Origin: Caedibacter sp. 38-128
Lineage (GTDB): Bacteria > Pseudomonadota > Alphaproteobacteria > Caedimonadales > Caedimonadaceae
Reading direction: 5' to 3'
Assembly (NCBI GenBank): GCA_001898705.1
Contig: MKUU01000006.1
Coordinates: forward strand, 1 to 64,000
DNA: 64,000 bases
Position 1 is the stretch's first letter. Each line of letters starts with the position of its first letter. The notes beneath the pieces are model-generated. The model made no database searches. It saw only the letters and a program-made list of their open reading frames with translations, and was not told the origin of the DNA. Below are positions 27,574 to 37,463 of this stretch, piece by piece. Both the position numbers and the translations under genes were made by a program.

Positions 27574-29125
27574 CTATAATCTCCTCAAGAGTATCTGTAT
27601 CTATTTGTCGATAATGACGTCCTTCTCGCGGACAACGCAATTCAGGACCTAGTACTTCACCAGCATGACTTACCCAACCTATTCTTCGAGCTGGAACACC
27701 TGCCATAAGCGCGTGTGCCGGTACTTCTTTTGTAACAACGGCACCAGCAGCAATTAAACTATAAGCTCCTATTGTATTTCCACAAACAATTGTTGCATTT
27801 GCCCCTATTGTTGCCCCTTGCTTAACAAGTGTCGGTAAGAATTCATCCTTCCGTTCGATTTCAGCTCGGGGCGTGTTAACATTTGTAAAAACACAAGAAG
27901 GTCCACAAAAAACGCCATCTTCGAGGATAGTTCCCTTATAAAGACTAACATTATTTTGAATCTTACAACGATTTCCAACCTTAACATCTGGACCAATCAT
28001 AACATTTTGCCCAATGATGACTTGTTCACCAATTTCTGTCTCTTTTAAAATATGGCTAAAATGCCAAATTTTGGTTCCCTTTCCGATGCGTGCTCCTTCA
28101 TCGACATAAGCAGATTCATGGACAAAATAATCTTGAGGCTGCAATGTGTTAAGTTTGACAAGTTTTTGCTGATCCATTGATTCTTGAGCCGCGGTTAATA
28201 CTTGTAAAACTCTTAAACCTTCTTCTCCATCAGTTACCGGAGGTTTTCCTGTTTTAATGGCTTCAATAAAAGATAAACATTCTCTTTTTAGAGGTTCATC
28301 TGTTTCTAAAGAAATAAATTTCTGTTCGCCTTTAATTGCCTCCAAGAAACCCTGTTTGGAGACAACATGACTATTATAAAAAGATAATTTTTGATCCCAT
28401 GGTAAGCAATCATCAAAAACTGCCATTCCTTTATCTCCGATAACAACTAACATTTGTTGTTTAAAGGGATGTAACCATGAAACGTGAATATGAGCCTCTA
28501 CGCCATTTTGGAAGCTTAAATGAGCAGTTGCAATATCATGAATTTGAGAACTTAAGAAAGTTGCTCCTGTTGCATACACCTTTGTAGGTAGCTCATTGAC
28601 CAACCCTAAAATCATGGAAACATCATGAGGAGCGACATTCCACCAAATATTTTCTTCTGTACGAATTTTTCCAAGGTTAAGGCGGTTTGAATAAATATAC
28701 TGTAGCTTACCTAACTCTCCTTTGCTTACCATTTCCTTAAGCTTTAGATAGGCTTTATGATATTGCAAGATATGCCCAACCATCAATATTCGTTGTTGCG
28801 TACGTGCAAGCAAGCAAAGAGCTTGAGCCTCAGCAATATCAAGTGTTAATGGTTTCTCGACAAAAACATGCTTACCCGCTTCAAGCGCTCTCTGGGCAAG
28901 TGATGCATGTAAAGTCGCCGGCGTTGCTATAACGACACCAGCACAGGTAGGATCTTTTAACACATCTTCAAATGAAAGAGCAGGAACGCCATATTCTTGA
29001 GCAAACTTTTCCGAAATTTGATTATCAGGATCGCAAACGGAATGTAAAAAGCCGAGCTCAGCAAAGTTGCGAACATGATTTTTACCCCAATATCCGCATC
29101 CTAAAACTGAAATTTTAAGTGACAC
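27563..29125 (-). CDS. Fusion of Gfo/Idh/MocA dehydrogenase (WbpB-like) and hexapeptide N-acetyltransferase (WbpD-like)
   Basis: 520 residues in two domains. Residues 1 to about 320 are an NAD-dependent sugar dehydrogenase: [37 protein letters not shown], with the active-site region [13 protein letters not shown]. From about residue 330 to the end there is a left-handed beta-helix built of hexapeptide repeats ([48 protein letters not shown]) ending in [12 protein letters not shown], as in WbpD/WlbB. WbpB oxidises UDP-GlcNAcA at C3 and WbpD acetylates the resulting 3-amine, steps 2 and 4 of the UDP-diacetamido uronic acid pathway. Usually these are separate genes. Here one polypeptide holds both, with the aminotransferase for the step between encoded next. 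Confidence 0.93.
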   Translation of the reverse strand: MSLKISVLGCGYWGKNHVRNFAELGFLHSVCDPDNQISEKFAQEYGVPALSFEDVLKDPTCAGVVIATPATLHASLAQRALEAGKHVFVEKPLTLDIAEAQALCLLARTQQRILMVGHILQYHKAYLKLKEMVSKGELGKLQYIYSNRLNLGKIRTEENIWWNVAPHDVSMILGLVNELPTKVYATGATFLSSQIHDIATAHLSFQNGVEAHIHVSWLHPFKQQMLVVIGDKGMAVFDDCLPWDQKLSFYNSHVVSKQGFLEAIKGEQKFISLETDEPLKRECLSFIEAIKTGKPPVTDGEEGLRVLQVLTAAQESMDQQKLVKLNTLQPQDYFVHESAYVDEGARIGKGTKIWHFSHILKETEIGEQVIIGQNVMIGPDVKVGNRCKIQNNVSLYKGTILEDGVFCGPSCVFTNVNTPRAEIERKDEFLPTLVKQGATIGANATIVCGNTIGAYSLIAAGAVVTKEVPAHALMAGVPARRIGWVSHAGEVLGPELRCPREGRHYRQIDTDTLEEIIDES

Positions 29126-29139
29126 TTTACTATCTCTCC

Positions 29140-30495
29140 TTAAGCTTTAAAAATGCGATCTCGATGATGCTTAACTGTTTTTGTTGCATTACGCGTATCA
29201 ATCACAAGAGAACTATTTTCAACGATAAAATTATAATCAACATTGTCATGATCTGCGCAAACAATGACTGCATCAATTTTTTCGAGTTCTTCTGCAGTGC
29301 ATTCAATGCTTTTCATACCAGCAAGTTCCATATGCTCTCTAGTTTTTTCAATTTCCGGAATAAAAGGATCATAATAAAATACTTCCGCACCTCGTTCTCT
29401 TAAAATTTCCATAATTTCAAGAGCAGGGCTCTCACGCATATCATCAACATTTTTTTTATACGCTATTCCCAAAATCAAAAGTTTTGACCCTCTTAAACCA
29501 CGGGAAAAACGCTCATCTAGAGCTTCGGCAAGCCTTTGTACTATTCTTAATGGCATACTTGTATTAATTTGCCCTGCAAGTTCAATAAATCTTGTTGAAA
29601 TCCCATATTCATGAGCTTTCCAAGTCAAATAGAAAGGATCTATAGGAATACAATGTCCTCCTAATCCTGGACCAGGATAAAAAGGCATATAACCGAAAGG
29701 TTTACTTTTTGCAGCTTCAATAACCTCCCAAACATCAATGCCCATCTTCTCAAAAACAATTTTTAACTCATTAACAAGTGCTATATTAACACTACGAAAA
29801 ATATTTTCTGTTAACTTTACTGCTTCAGCTGTTTTAACAGAAGAAACAGGAACAACGCCAGCAGCAATAGCTCCATAAAGCGCAACACACATTTCTAAAG
29901 TATCAGGATCATCTCCTCCGACAACTTTAGGAATTGAGCTAATCTTATAATTAATATTTCCTGGATCTTCTCGCTCAGGTGAATACCCTAAAAAGAAATC
30001 TTGTCCACATATAAGCCCTGATTTTTCTAAAATGGTTTTTAAAACCTCTTCTGTCGTACCAGGATAAGTTGTGGATTCTAATATAATAAGATGTCCACTT
30101 TTCAAATAAGGTTTAATTGCTTCAGTTGTGCTTACGACATAACTCATATCAGGTTCGCGATGCTTTGTAAGAGGCGTTGGCACGCAAATAATGATGACGT
30201 CAACTTCTCTTAACTGCGCATGATCTACCGTCGCCTGAAATCGTCCGGTATTATTCATCTCAGCTATTTGGCTTGCTGGTATATATTTAATATAAGATTG
30301 AGAACTTTTTAATTTATTAATTTTCGATTCATCAATATCAAACCCTAGCACTGAAAAGGAATTATTTACAAACGCATGAGCTAAAGGAAGCCCTACATAC
30401 CCTAATCCGATGATACCAATTTTTGCTTTTTTAGAACGTATATTTTCTTTAAGTTGTTTCAGATTCAGATCGTTAGTAGCGTTTATTGATGTCAT
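29140..30495 (-). CDS. UDP-N-acetylglucosamine 6-dehydrogenase (WbpA-like)
   Basis: 451 residues from the ATG; a TTG three codons upstream is a weaker alternative. The nucleotide-sugar dehydrogenase fold shows [53 protein letters not shown], the lysine-containing [17 protein letters not shown] and the catalytic-cysteine motif [12 protein letters not shown]. The C-terminal half has [21 protein letters not shown]. The EREDPGN form is typical of the UDP-GlcNAc branch (WbpA/WbpO/TviB) rather than UDP-glucose dehydrogenase. It makes UDP-GlcNAcA, the entry point of the pathway encoded by the next two genes, 14 bases downstream. Confidence 0.92.
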   Translation of the reverse strand: MTSINATNDLNLKQLKENIRSKKAKIGIIGLGYVGLPLAHAFVNNSFSVLGFDIDESKINKLKSSQSYIKYIPASQIAEMNNTGRFQATVDHAQLREVDVIIICVPTPLTKHREPDMSYVVSTTEAIKPYLKSGHLIILESTTYPGTTEEVLKTILEKSGLICGQDFFLGYSPEREDPGNINYKISSIPKVVGGDDPDTLEMCVALYGAIAAGVVPVSSVKTAEAVKLTENIFRSVNIALVNELKIVFEKMGIDVWEVIEAAKSKPFGYMPFYPGPGLGGHCIPIDPFYLTWKAHEYGISTRFIELAGQINTSMPLRIVQRLAEALDERFSRGLRGSKLLILGIAYKKNVDDMRESPALEIMEILRERGAEVFYYDPFIPEIEKTREHMELAGMKSIECTAEELEKIDAVIVCADHDNVDYNFIVENSSLVIDTRNATKTVKHHRDRIFKA

Positions 30496-30608
30496 TTTTT
30501 GCAACCAATCTCTTAAAAATAATAGTGGTAATATAGGAAAGCTTTAAGATTGTCAATCATCCTGAGGTATTCTGAGCTAACACCTCATTAAGGCCTATAT
30601 ATTTAACT

Positions 30609-30685
30609 TGGCGCGCCCGAAGGGATTCGAACCCCTGGCCTTTGCCTCCGGAGGGCAACGCTCTATCCAGCTGAGCTACGGGCGC
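30609..30685 (-). tRNA. tRNA-Arg (CCG anticodon)
   Basis: A full cloverleaf on the minus strand. The 7-bp acceptor stem GCGCCCG pairs with CGGGCGC. The D-arm contains GCTCAGCTGGATAGAGC. The anticodon stem TTGCC/GGCAA encloses the loop CTCCGGA, giving anticodon CCG. The T-loop is TTCGAAT, the discriminator is G and the CCA end is encoded. It decodes CGG arginine codons and lies in the gap between the OPT transporter and the sugar operon. Confidence 0.96.
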
Positions 30686-30715
30686 ACAAAATAACTTTTT
30701 TATGTTCCAAAAATC

Positions 30716-30747
30716 ACAAAAATAAGGTGCCTTATACTAAAGGCACC
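30716..30747 (-). terminator. Rho-independent terminator after the OPT transporter
   Basis: An 8-bp stem GGTGCCTT / AAGGCACC with a 6-base loop, followed on the minus strand by TTATTTTTG. It begins about 25 bases after the transporter stop codon. Confidence 0.75.
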
Positions 30748-30771
30748 GCTTTAATTGCGTCTTTTTAATCC

Positions 30772-32871
30772 TCACTTTTTTGTACTTTTTTGGAACTGGG
30801 AAGCAATTTTATAAAGATAATAACATACCCCTATAAATGCTAATATTCCCAGAAGTACTCCCATATGTTCAAAATCAGCGGGAGCAATTTTAAAGACATC
30901 AGTGCTTTGATAGGCTGCAAAAGGGATCGCCAATAAAATACCAATGATAGACTCCCCAGCAATTAACCCTGAACAGAAAAGCATTCCTCTGCGGTTAGCA
31001 TATTCTTGTTTATGAACATAATCTTCTTTACTAAGCTTGGACTGCTCTTTTTTCATTTTAGATTGACACAAAGAAGCAATAATTCCCCCTATGAGCAATG
31101 GGATCGTAACATCTAAAGGCATATAAATTCCTAATGCAACAGCCAAAACTGGCAAACGCCATGTAGATTCACTTCCTTTTAAATAATTATCAACAAGAAT
31201 AAAAATTATTGCAAGTGCCGCACCAATGCTAAACATCGTCCAATCTAATGAGTGCGTAAATACCCCTTCTGCAATCGCAGCCATGATTGCTGCTTTAGGA
31301 GCACCTAATGCTTGTGTTGGGTCCATTCCTTCACGCGGCAAACTATCACCAATTCCATAAGCTTGATATAAAACTTCAAGGATGGGAGCCATAACAAACG
31401 AACCAGCCACAACACCAAGCATTAACATAATTTGTTGCTTCCAAGGAGTTGCACCAACAATTTGGCCTGATTTAAGATCTTGTAGATTATCTCCGCTGAT
31501 TGCAGCAGCTGTCGCCATAACCGCGCCAATAATAATTGCAATAGCTGCAGCAGCTAATGAATTCGCTCCTTTTGTTCCAAAATCAATATGCGTCCCTAGC
31601 ATAACAAGCAAAATCATGGAAATGAAGAGAATTGCCATGATGGTAACACCCGAAAGAGGATTATTAGAAGACCCTACCAATCCTGTCATATAGCCTGCAA
31701 TGGCAGCACATAAAAAGCCAACAATAATCGCAAATAGTGTGACGATCAAAACAGTTGTGAAATGGACTCCCATAGGAAGTTGCATATCTGCTTGGCTTAA
31801 AATGAGATGGAAAATAAAGGCCAAAGGAATTGTTAATACAGCAACACCGATTAAAACATAGTTTATAGGAATGTCATATTCTGTTCTTAATAAAGAACCT
31901 TGCGTTCCCAATCTTGCTTTTTTTAATGTTGCAAGCGAGGATCGAATCGCTTCTGCAATAGGTTTAATGAGATAAACGAGGGTCCAAACACCTCCCACAA
32001 CCATGGTACCAACACCAATCATTCTAATATTCTTATTCCAAATGGTAACAGCTACTTCATAAGCACTTCCCGCCTCAGGAAGTCCAAAGAGAAACCCATG
32101 AAGAGGAACTGCAATCATCCACGCAACAATAGCGCCAATCAGCATGCTTACACCGACCTGAACCCCGACGATATAACCTGCGCCCACAAGAACTAAAGAG
32201 AAGCCAGTACCAAATCCGAAAACAGTCCGAGTTGTTTGAAACCAATAATGCGCTCCTTCACTCATCACCATTAAACCTGATTGCGCAAATTTAACTAGAC
32301 CAGCAAACATTCCGCCCATCAACAAATCTCTTGTTCCTTCGCGAGCTTCGCTATCTCCAACTTTTAATACTTCACCAGTTGCAATTCCTTCAGGAAATTT
32401 AAGTTCTTCATTTTCAACAATATAAGCACGACGCAAAGGGATTGAAAACAAGACGCCTAATAACCCTCCCACAATAATAATGGCTGTTGTAATCCCAAAT
32501 GGAAACTCTTTCCAATAGCCCATCATAAGAAGAGCAGGAAGCGTAAACACGACAGCAGCGGCGATGACTTCACCTGCAGATGTTGCTGTCTGCACAATAT
32601 TATTTTCTAAAATATTTGAATTTCGAAAAAAACGAAGGACTGTCATTGAAATGACCGCAGCAGGAATGGTTGCAGAAACTGTCAAACCTATTTTTAGTCC
32701 TAAGTAAGCATTTGATCCCGCCATAATAATCGCTAAAAAGATACTTAACAGTGTAGCTTTTAATGTAATTTCAGGAAGATTTTTTTCTGCGGGTACATAA
32801 GGTTGAACGCGATTTGCTGAAGACTGTAGTGCAGTTTTCACCTGCTTCGCTTTTCCTCCTAAGGGACTCAT
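30772..32871 (-). CDS. OPT family oligopeptide transporter
   Basis: 699 residues with about 16 hydrophobic segments. Family landmarks are AGSNAYLGLKIGLTVSATIP near residue 50, TATSAGEVIAAAVVFTLPAL, LKFPEGIATGEVLKVGD and the C-terminal GLIAGESIIGILLAIPFA. The bacterial branch of the OPT family is annotated as oligopeptide importers, in the inner membrane. Direct substrate evidence is limited for bacterial members. An AGGAGC ribosome binding site precedes the ATG, and the gene is a single unit with its own terminator. Peptide uptake would suit a nutrient-scavenging intracellular lifestyle. Confidence 0.93.
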   Translation of the reverse strand: MSPLGGKAKQVKTALQSSANRVQPYVPAEKNLPEITLKATLLSIFLAIIMAGSNAYLGLKIGLTVSATIPAAVISMTVLRFFRNSNILENNIVQTATSAGEVIAAAVVFTLPALLMMGYWKEFPFGITTAIIIVGGLLGVLFSIPLRRAYIVENEELKFPEGIATGEVLKVGDSEAREGTRDLLMGGMFAGLVKFAQSGLMVMSEGAHYWFQTTRTVFGFGTGFSLVLVGAGYIVGVQVGVSMLIGAIVAWMIAVPLHGFLFGLPEAGSAYEVAVTIWNKNIRMIGVGTMVVGGVWTLVYLIKPIAEAIRSSLATLKKARLGTQGSLLRTEYDIPINYVLIGVAVLTIPLAFIFHLILSQADMQLPMGVHFTTVLIVTLFAIIVGFLCAAIAGYMTGLVGSSNNPLSGVTIMAILFISMILLVMLGTHIDFGTKGANSLAAAAIAIIIGAVMATAAAISGDNLQDLKSGQIVGATPWKQQIMLMLGVVAGSFVMAPILEVLYQAYGIGDSLPREGMDPTQALGAPKAAIMAAIAEGVFTHSLDWTMFSIGAALAIIFILVDNYLKGSESTWRLPVLAVALGIYMPLDVTIPLLIGGIIASLCQSKMKKEQSKLSKEDYVHKQEYANRRGMLFCSGLIAGESIIGILLAIPFAAYQSTDVFKIAPADFEHMGVLLGILAFIGVCYYLYKIASQFQKSTKK

Positions 32872-33044
32872 TTCAATGCTCCTTTATTCTCTTATTATTT
32901 AACGACAGTTGCCTATGGTGCGGAGAATCTTGTTTAGGGTCAAGAAAAAGATTTAATAAATTGCTGAATTCTTGCTTAAAAATCTCAAAAATTTACACTT
33001 AAAAATACTAACTCATTGAAATTAAACGTTTTTTAAGAATTCTA

Positions 33045-35156
33045 TTAAGCAGCCTTAATATACTTAAAAGTCTGCTCTCTTTCAAACAAACGCAAAAGAA
33101 TACGCAAAGCTTGCCCTTGAGGACCTAACAAATGGGGATCTTTAGATAAGATAGCCTGCGCATTGTCATGGGCTTGTAAAAGTAAATCTTGATGCGCGAT
33201 GGGATCAAAAAACTTAAAAGATGGCATCCCACTTTGCTTAATACCAAAAACTTCTCCACCCCCTCTAAGCCTTAAATCTTCTTCTGCAATCTTAAAACCA
33301 TCAGTTGTAGACCGCATAACATTTAAGCGCGCTCTTGCTGTTGGATTGAGGGGGTCGCTATAAAGAAGCAAACAATATGATTCTTGAGATCCTCTTCCTA
33401 TACGCCCACGTAATTGATGAAGCTGCGCTAATCCAAACCGTTCAGCATGCTCAATAATGATGACAGATGCATCTTCAACATGAACACCGACCTCAATAAC
33501 AGTTGTTGCAACAAGTACTTTAATTGAGCCTTCTATGAAAGCTTGCATAGTTGCTTCTCTTTCATGACTTTTAAGCCGACCATGAATCAAGCCAACTTGC
33601 TCTGGAAAAAGCGTTTGTAAGATTGCAAACCTTTCTTCAGCTGCGGCTAAGTCAAGACTTTCAGATTCCTCAATTAAAGGACAAACCCAATATACTTTAT
33701 CCCCCTTCTGTAATGCCCGCTTGAGACTCATCATAATCTCATTTAAACGAGTTAAAGGAAGAATCGTCGTAATAATATCTTTGCGATTAGAGGGTTTCTG
33801 TCGCAAATAAGAGCTTGTGAGATCTCCAAATACCGTAAGCATAAGTGTGCGAGGGATAGGCGTTGCTGTCATGGACAATATATCAATATTTGTCCCTTTT
33901 TCTGCCAAATTAAGTCGCTGTTCGACTCCAAATCGATGCTGCTCATCAATGACGATAAATCCCAAATTTTTAAATTGGACTTCTGGCTGAATAAGCGCAT
34001 GAGTTCCCACAACAATATTAATGTCTCCTTCTGCTAAAGAGTGATATATTTTTTGTCGTTGTTTTGCTGTATCTTTACTTATTAATAACCCAAGTTTAAT
34101 CTTCGCTATTCGAGCCCAATCTTCCATTGTCTTATAATGTTGACGTGCCAAAATTTCTGTAGGGGCTAGTAATGCCACTTGATATCCAGCCTCTACAGCC
34201 CTAAGCATACATAAAAAAGCAACAATCGTTTTTCCACTTCCAACATCACCTTGAAGTAAACGCACCATACGAGAAGAAGAAGCCATATCCCTTTGTATTT
34301 CTTCAAGCGCTTGAACTTGATCTTGCGTTAGAGAAAAAGGAAGCGTCTTTAGGACATTTTGTTGAAGTTGACCATCTCCTATCAGTGTATGTCCCTGAGA
34401 AGTTTCAGCTTGGCAGCGCGTTAAAATAAGAGACAATTGATTTGATAAAATTTCGTCATATGCCAAACGTCGACGATAAGGATGCTCAAGACTTAGATCG
34501 CCCTCTTGAGAAGGAGAGTGCAATTTTTGAAGTGCCTCTCTCCAAGAAGGCCAATGATATTTTTTAAGAATATTGCTAGACAACCATTCTGGCAACTGAG
34601 GGCATTCGCCAAGAGCCGATTTTATTATTTTTTGTAATGATTTTTGATGAATCCCTTGCGTAAGGGAATATACAGGCTCGGCACCTTCCCAAAAATCTCT
34701 TGTGGTTAAAGGTCCTATATGGTCAGGATGAGTCATCTGAAAACGACCTTTATAAACCTCAAAGCGACCGCTTATAATCACTTCACTTCCAACAACAAGA
34801 GCGTTTTTAAGATAACGAAGATTGGGATTAAAAAATACCAACTCAATTGAATCTTCAGAATCTGAACAAATGACCCGATAAGGCGTCAACCGACCTTTTT
34901 GCTTGCGAAGGACAGAATGGCTGATAACTCTTACCTGCAATGTTATTAATTCATTAGGGCAAGAAAACTTTATCGCTGGTGAAAATCTTCTGATTTGAAC
35001 TTCTTGAGGCAGATGCCATAAAAGATCCTGTATTGTCGTACAACCAAGGTTTTGAAGAAGACGAGCTGTTGTGGGGCCAACACCACTCATCGTTTCTACA
35101 GAAGCAAATAATGGCTTCAAAAAATCAACTTCTGGATAAATAAGAGAATTCGGCAT
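33045..35156 (-). CDS. recG: ATP-dependent DNA helicase RecG
   Basis: 703 residues, normal for the family. The N-terminal wedge/OB domain comes first, with an HhH-like segment (SGVGPTTARLLQNLG, HLPQEV). Superfamily 2 helicase motifs follow: LLQGDVGSGKTIVA (Walker A), LAPTEILARQHY, VVGTHALIQ, IDEQHRFGVEQR, MTATPIPRTL, HGRLKSHERE and the C-terminal RGRIGRGSQESYCLL, then the TRG-containing end. RecG remodels stalled replication forks and branch-migrates Holliday junctions. Upstream is the terminator of the small lipoprotein gene, so recG appears to have its own promoter. Confidence 0.96.
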   Translation of the reverse strand: MPNSLIYPEVDFLKPLFASVETMSGVGPTTARLLQNLGCTTIQDLLWHLPQEVQIRRFSPAIKFSCPNELITLQVRVISHSVLRKQKGRLTPYRVICSDSEDSIELVFFNPNLRYLKNALVVGSEVIISGRFEVYKGRFQMTHPDHIGPLTTRDFWEGAEPVYSLTQGIHQKSLQKIIKSALGECPQLPEWLSSNILKKYHWPSWREALQKLHSPSQEGDLSLEHPYRRRLAYDEILSNQLSLILTRCQAETSQGHTLIGDGQLQQNVLKTLPFSLTQDQVQALEEIQRDMASSSRMVRLLQGDVGSGKTIVAFLCMLRAVEAGYQVALLAPTEILARQHYKTMEDWARIAKIKLGLLISKDTAKQRQKIYHSLAEGDINIVVGTHALIQPEVQFKNLGFIVIDEQHRFGVEQRLNLAEKGTNIDILSMTATPIPRTLMLTVFGDLTSSYLRQKPSNRKDIITTILPLTRLNEIMMSLKRALQKGDKVYWVCPLIEESESLDLAAAEERFAILQTLFPEQVGLIHGRLKSHEREATMQAFIEGSIKVLVATTVIEVGVHVEDASVIIIEHAERFGLAQLHQLRGRIGRGSQESYCLLLYSDPLNPTARARLNVMRSTTDGFKIAEEDLRLRGGGEVFGIKQSGMPSFKFFDPIAHQDLLLQAHDNAQAILSKDPHLLGPQGQALRILLRLFEREQTFKYIKAA

Positions 35157-35172
35157 ATTTAAAATTTAACAT

Positions 35173-35202
35173 AAAAAAAACCCAGCAGAAAGCTTTGCTG
35201 GG
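35173..35202 (-). terminator. Rho-independent terminator after the small lipoprotein gene
   Basis: CCCAGCA / TGCTGGG stem with an 8-base loop, followed on the minus strand by a run of eight T. It lies 30 bases past the lipoprotein stop and ahead of recG. On the plus strand TTTT also follows, but no plus-strand gene needs it. Confidence 0.85.
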
Positions 35203-35232
35203 TTTTCTAAAAATTCACCTAAAATAAAGAGA

Positions 35233-35454
35233 TTACTTTGTCTCTTCTGTCTTAGGCTCAGCTGGTGCTGCAGGTGCTTGTTCAGCTGGCGCTTCTGTTG
35301 TTGCAGGCGCTTGTTCAGCTGGTGCAGCTGTTGGAGCTTGAGTTTCTTCAGTTTTTGCTGCTTCTTCTTGTGCTTTTTCTTCTGCTTTTTTCTCACAAGC
35401 TGTTACGCTTAGAGCAAGAGATATTGCTAATACTGAAATAAGGTTAAATTTCAT
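35233..35454 (-). CDS. Small Ala/Pro/Glu-rich lipoprotein
   Basis: 73 residues from the ATG preceded by AAGGAG at good spacing; a longer reading frame upstream lacks such a site. The N-terminus is a lipoprotein signal with lipobox LSVTAC (Cys20). The mature part is low complexity: charged EKKAEEKAQEE, then repeats of PAEQAP and ending PAEPKTEETK. No fold is expected. Such short lipoproteins may be surface spacers or abundant envelope proteins. The strong ribosome binding site and dedicated terminator suggest high expression of a single-gene transcript. Function unknown. Confidence 0.8.
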   Translation of the reverse strand: MKFNLISVLAISLALSVTACEKKAEEKAQEEAAKTEETQAPTAAPAEQAPATTEAPAEQAPAAPAEPKTEETK

Positions 35455-35522
35455 AAAATAAGACTCCTTGTTAAATAAAAAACAATGAAAAATATCATGC
35501 TTTTTTAAAAAGTGCAATATCA

Positions 35523-37322
35523 TTAAGTTTTCATATGCACATATTGCCCTGGAGCATCTATTTTGGCTTGATAAGTTCCTTTTAAAGACCCCAAAGAAGG
35601 AGGTGTTTGCAATTCTTGAGTAGAATGTTTTTTGAGCCAACTAAACCATAAAAGCCACCAAGACCCCTCAGTCATTGATGTTCGTTGTTCCCAGAAATCA
35701 GGATCTATATAATTTTCATGATGTGCTCTTGTCGTTGTTCTGTAGTGACGATGAGGATGCCCTGGGTCACTGATAATTCCTGCATTATGCCCCCCATTTG
35801 TTAGCACAAAAGTTATTTCTGATTTCGTCAACAAATGAATCTTGTAAACAGAACGCCAAGGAGCAACATGATCTCTTGAAGTTGCAACAGAGAAAATTGG
35901 CGTTGTTATATCATAAAGCGTGATACTTTCTCCTTCGATTTCGTATTTCCCCAAGGCAAGTTCATTATATAAATAAAGCTTTCTTAAATATTCACTATGC
36001 ATTCGATAAGGTAACCTCGTCTTATCAGCATTCCATGCCATTAAATCATTCATAGGCTGCCGCTCTCCTAAGAGGTAAGTTTGTACAATTTTAGAAAAGA
36101 TAAGATCTTTTGAATTTAAAAGTTGAAATGCACCTGATAAATTATCGGCGTCTAAATACCCCTTTGACCACATATAATTTTCAAGAAAAGTGACTTGGCT
36201 CTCATCAATAAACAAGCCTAGCTCACCGGGTTCCATAAAATCAGTTTGGGTTGCTAACAATGTTAAAGTTTTCAATCTTTTGTCTTTATGCCGAGCTAAA
36301 TAAGCTTTTGTTATTGCTAAAATTGTCCCACCTAAACAATAACCAACAGCATGCATTTGTTTCTGATGCGTAATCATTTCAATTGCTTTTATTGCTTCAA
36401 GAACCCCTAACTTCATATAATCATTTAGCCCCACGTTAGCGTCTTCTCGGGAGGGATTTTTCCATGAAATAATAAAAACTGTATGCCCTTCTTGAACCAA
36501 ATGTCTGACGAGTGAATTATGGGGAGAAAGATCAAGAATATAATATTTCATGATCCAAGCCGGCACAATCAAGATAGGTTCTTTATAAACTTTTGAGGTT
36601 AAAGGAGCATATTGAATAAGTTCAATTAAGTTATTTTGAAAAACAACTTTGCCAGCTGTTATTGCTACGTTTTTCCCTGGTAGATAATTTTCGGCACCTT
36701 GTGGTAATTGATGTTGCATTTCTCGTTTTACATCTTCAAGATAATTGAGAAACCCTTGAAGTAAATTTTCGCCTTGTGTTTCGTAAGTTTTCGTCAACAC
36801 CTCTGGGTTTGTCATAATAAAATTCGAAGGCGAAACCATATCCAAGATTTGGCGGACAACAAAGATCACGATTTCAGTATGATGTTGCGAAACACCACGC
36901 ACATCTGTGGTCGCATTCCACCACCATTGCTGTGTTAATAAAAAAGATTGATAAAAGATATTGAAAGGCCAATAACCCCATGATTTATGGTCAAAACGCT
37001 TATCTTGAGGCAACGGCTCAATACAGGGAGATTTCGAATTCTCCAAAGTAAACGCTTTGATAAAATTCATTAACGAAAGATACTTTTTATAGGCTTTATG
37101 ATGAAGTTGAACTTGCTTACCTGGAGAAAAAGTAAGATGAAGCAACCAATCCGCAAAAGCATATAAGAGAGCGGCAGGAGAAATACCTTGTGTCATTTGT
37201 CCCATGTATGAGGCTAAAAGACGATCATAATTTTTAAGGATTTGAGCTGACTGATCCTCAGCTAAAGGTAAGCTGTTATCTGAATTGATAACTTTTTCAT
37301 TTTCAGTTTTAACCTTACGCAT
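35523..37322 (-). CDS. phaC: Class I poly(3-hydroxyalkanoate) synthase
   Basis: 599 residues from the ATG that follows AAAGGATCAATC; a GTG ten codons upstream is less likely. The alpha/beta-hydrolase core has the lipase-like box HAVGYCLGG with the catalytic cysteine near residue 326, the aspartate in SRDHVAPW near 482 and the histidine in NGGHNAGI near 508. The N-terminal PhaC domain includes FIISWKNPSREDAN downstream of WIMKYYILDLSPHNSLV. The enzyme polymerises 3-hydroxyacyl-CoA into storage granules. No phaA, phaB or phasin gene is in the window, so precursors must come from elsewhere. Confidence 0.94.
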   Translation of the reverse strand: MRKVKTENEKVINSDNSLPLAEDQSAQILKNYDRLLASYMGQMTQGISPAALLYAFADWLLHLTFSPGKQVQLHHKAYKKYLSLMNFIKAFTLENSKSPCIEPLPQDKRFDHKSWGYWPFNIFYQSFLLTQQWWWNATTDVRGVSQHHTEIVIFVVRQILDMVSPSNFIMTNPEVLTKTYETQGENLLQGFLNYLEDVKREMQHQLPQGAENYLPGKNVAITAGKVVFQNNLIELIQYAPLTSKVYKEPILIVPAWIMKYYILDLSPHNSLVRHLVQEGHTVFIISWKNPSREDANVGLNDYMKLGVLEAIKAIEMITHQKQMHAVGYCLGGTILAITKAYLARHKDKRLKTLTLLATQTDFMEPGELGLFIDESQVTFLENYMWSKGYLDADNLSGAFQLLNSKDLIFSKIVQTYLLGERQPMNDLMAWNADKTRLPYRMHSEYLRKLYLYNELALGKYEIEGESITLYDITTPIFSVATSRDHVAPWRSVYKIHLLTKSEITFVLTNGGHNAGIISDPGHPHRHYRTTTRAHHENYIDPDFWEQRTSMTEGSWWLLWFSWLKKHSTQELQTPPSLGSLKGTYQAKIDAPGQYVHMKT

Positions 37323-37463
37323 GATTGATCCTTTAAAAACTTTTATCCCCACAAAATTTACAAGGGATTCATCCTCATTAATAAATAGAAGGTTTTAAAA
37401 AGTCGTTAATGCGTTGTTCGTTTATGATGAATTTTCTGACGAAGGACTACTTTAGATTTAACT

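Noticed and set aside
35166-35396. Lys/Gln-rich 76-codon frame overlapping the small lipoprotein
   Set aside because: It is the alternative frame of a repetitive Ala/Pro/Glu-rich gene and runs through the terminator.
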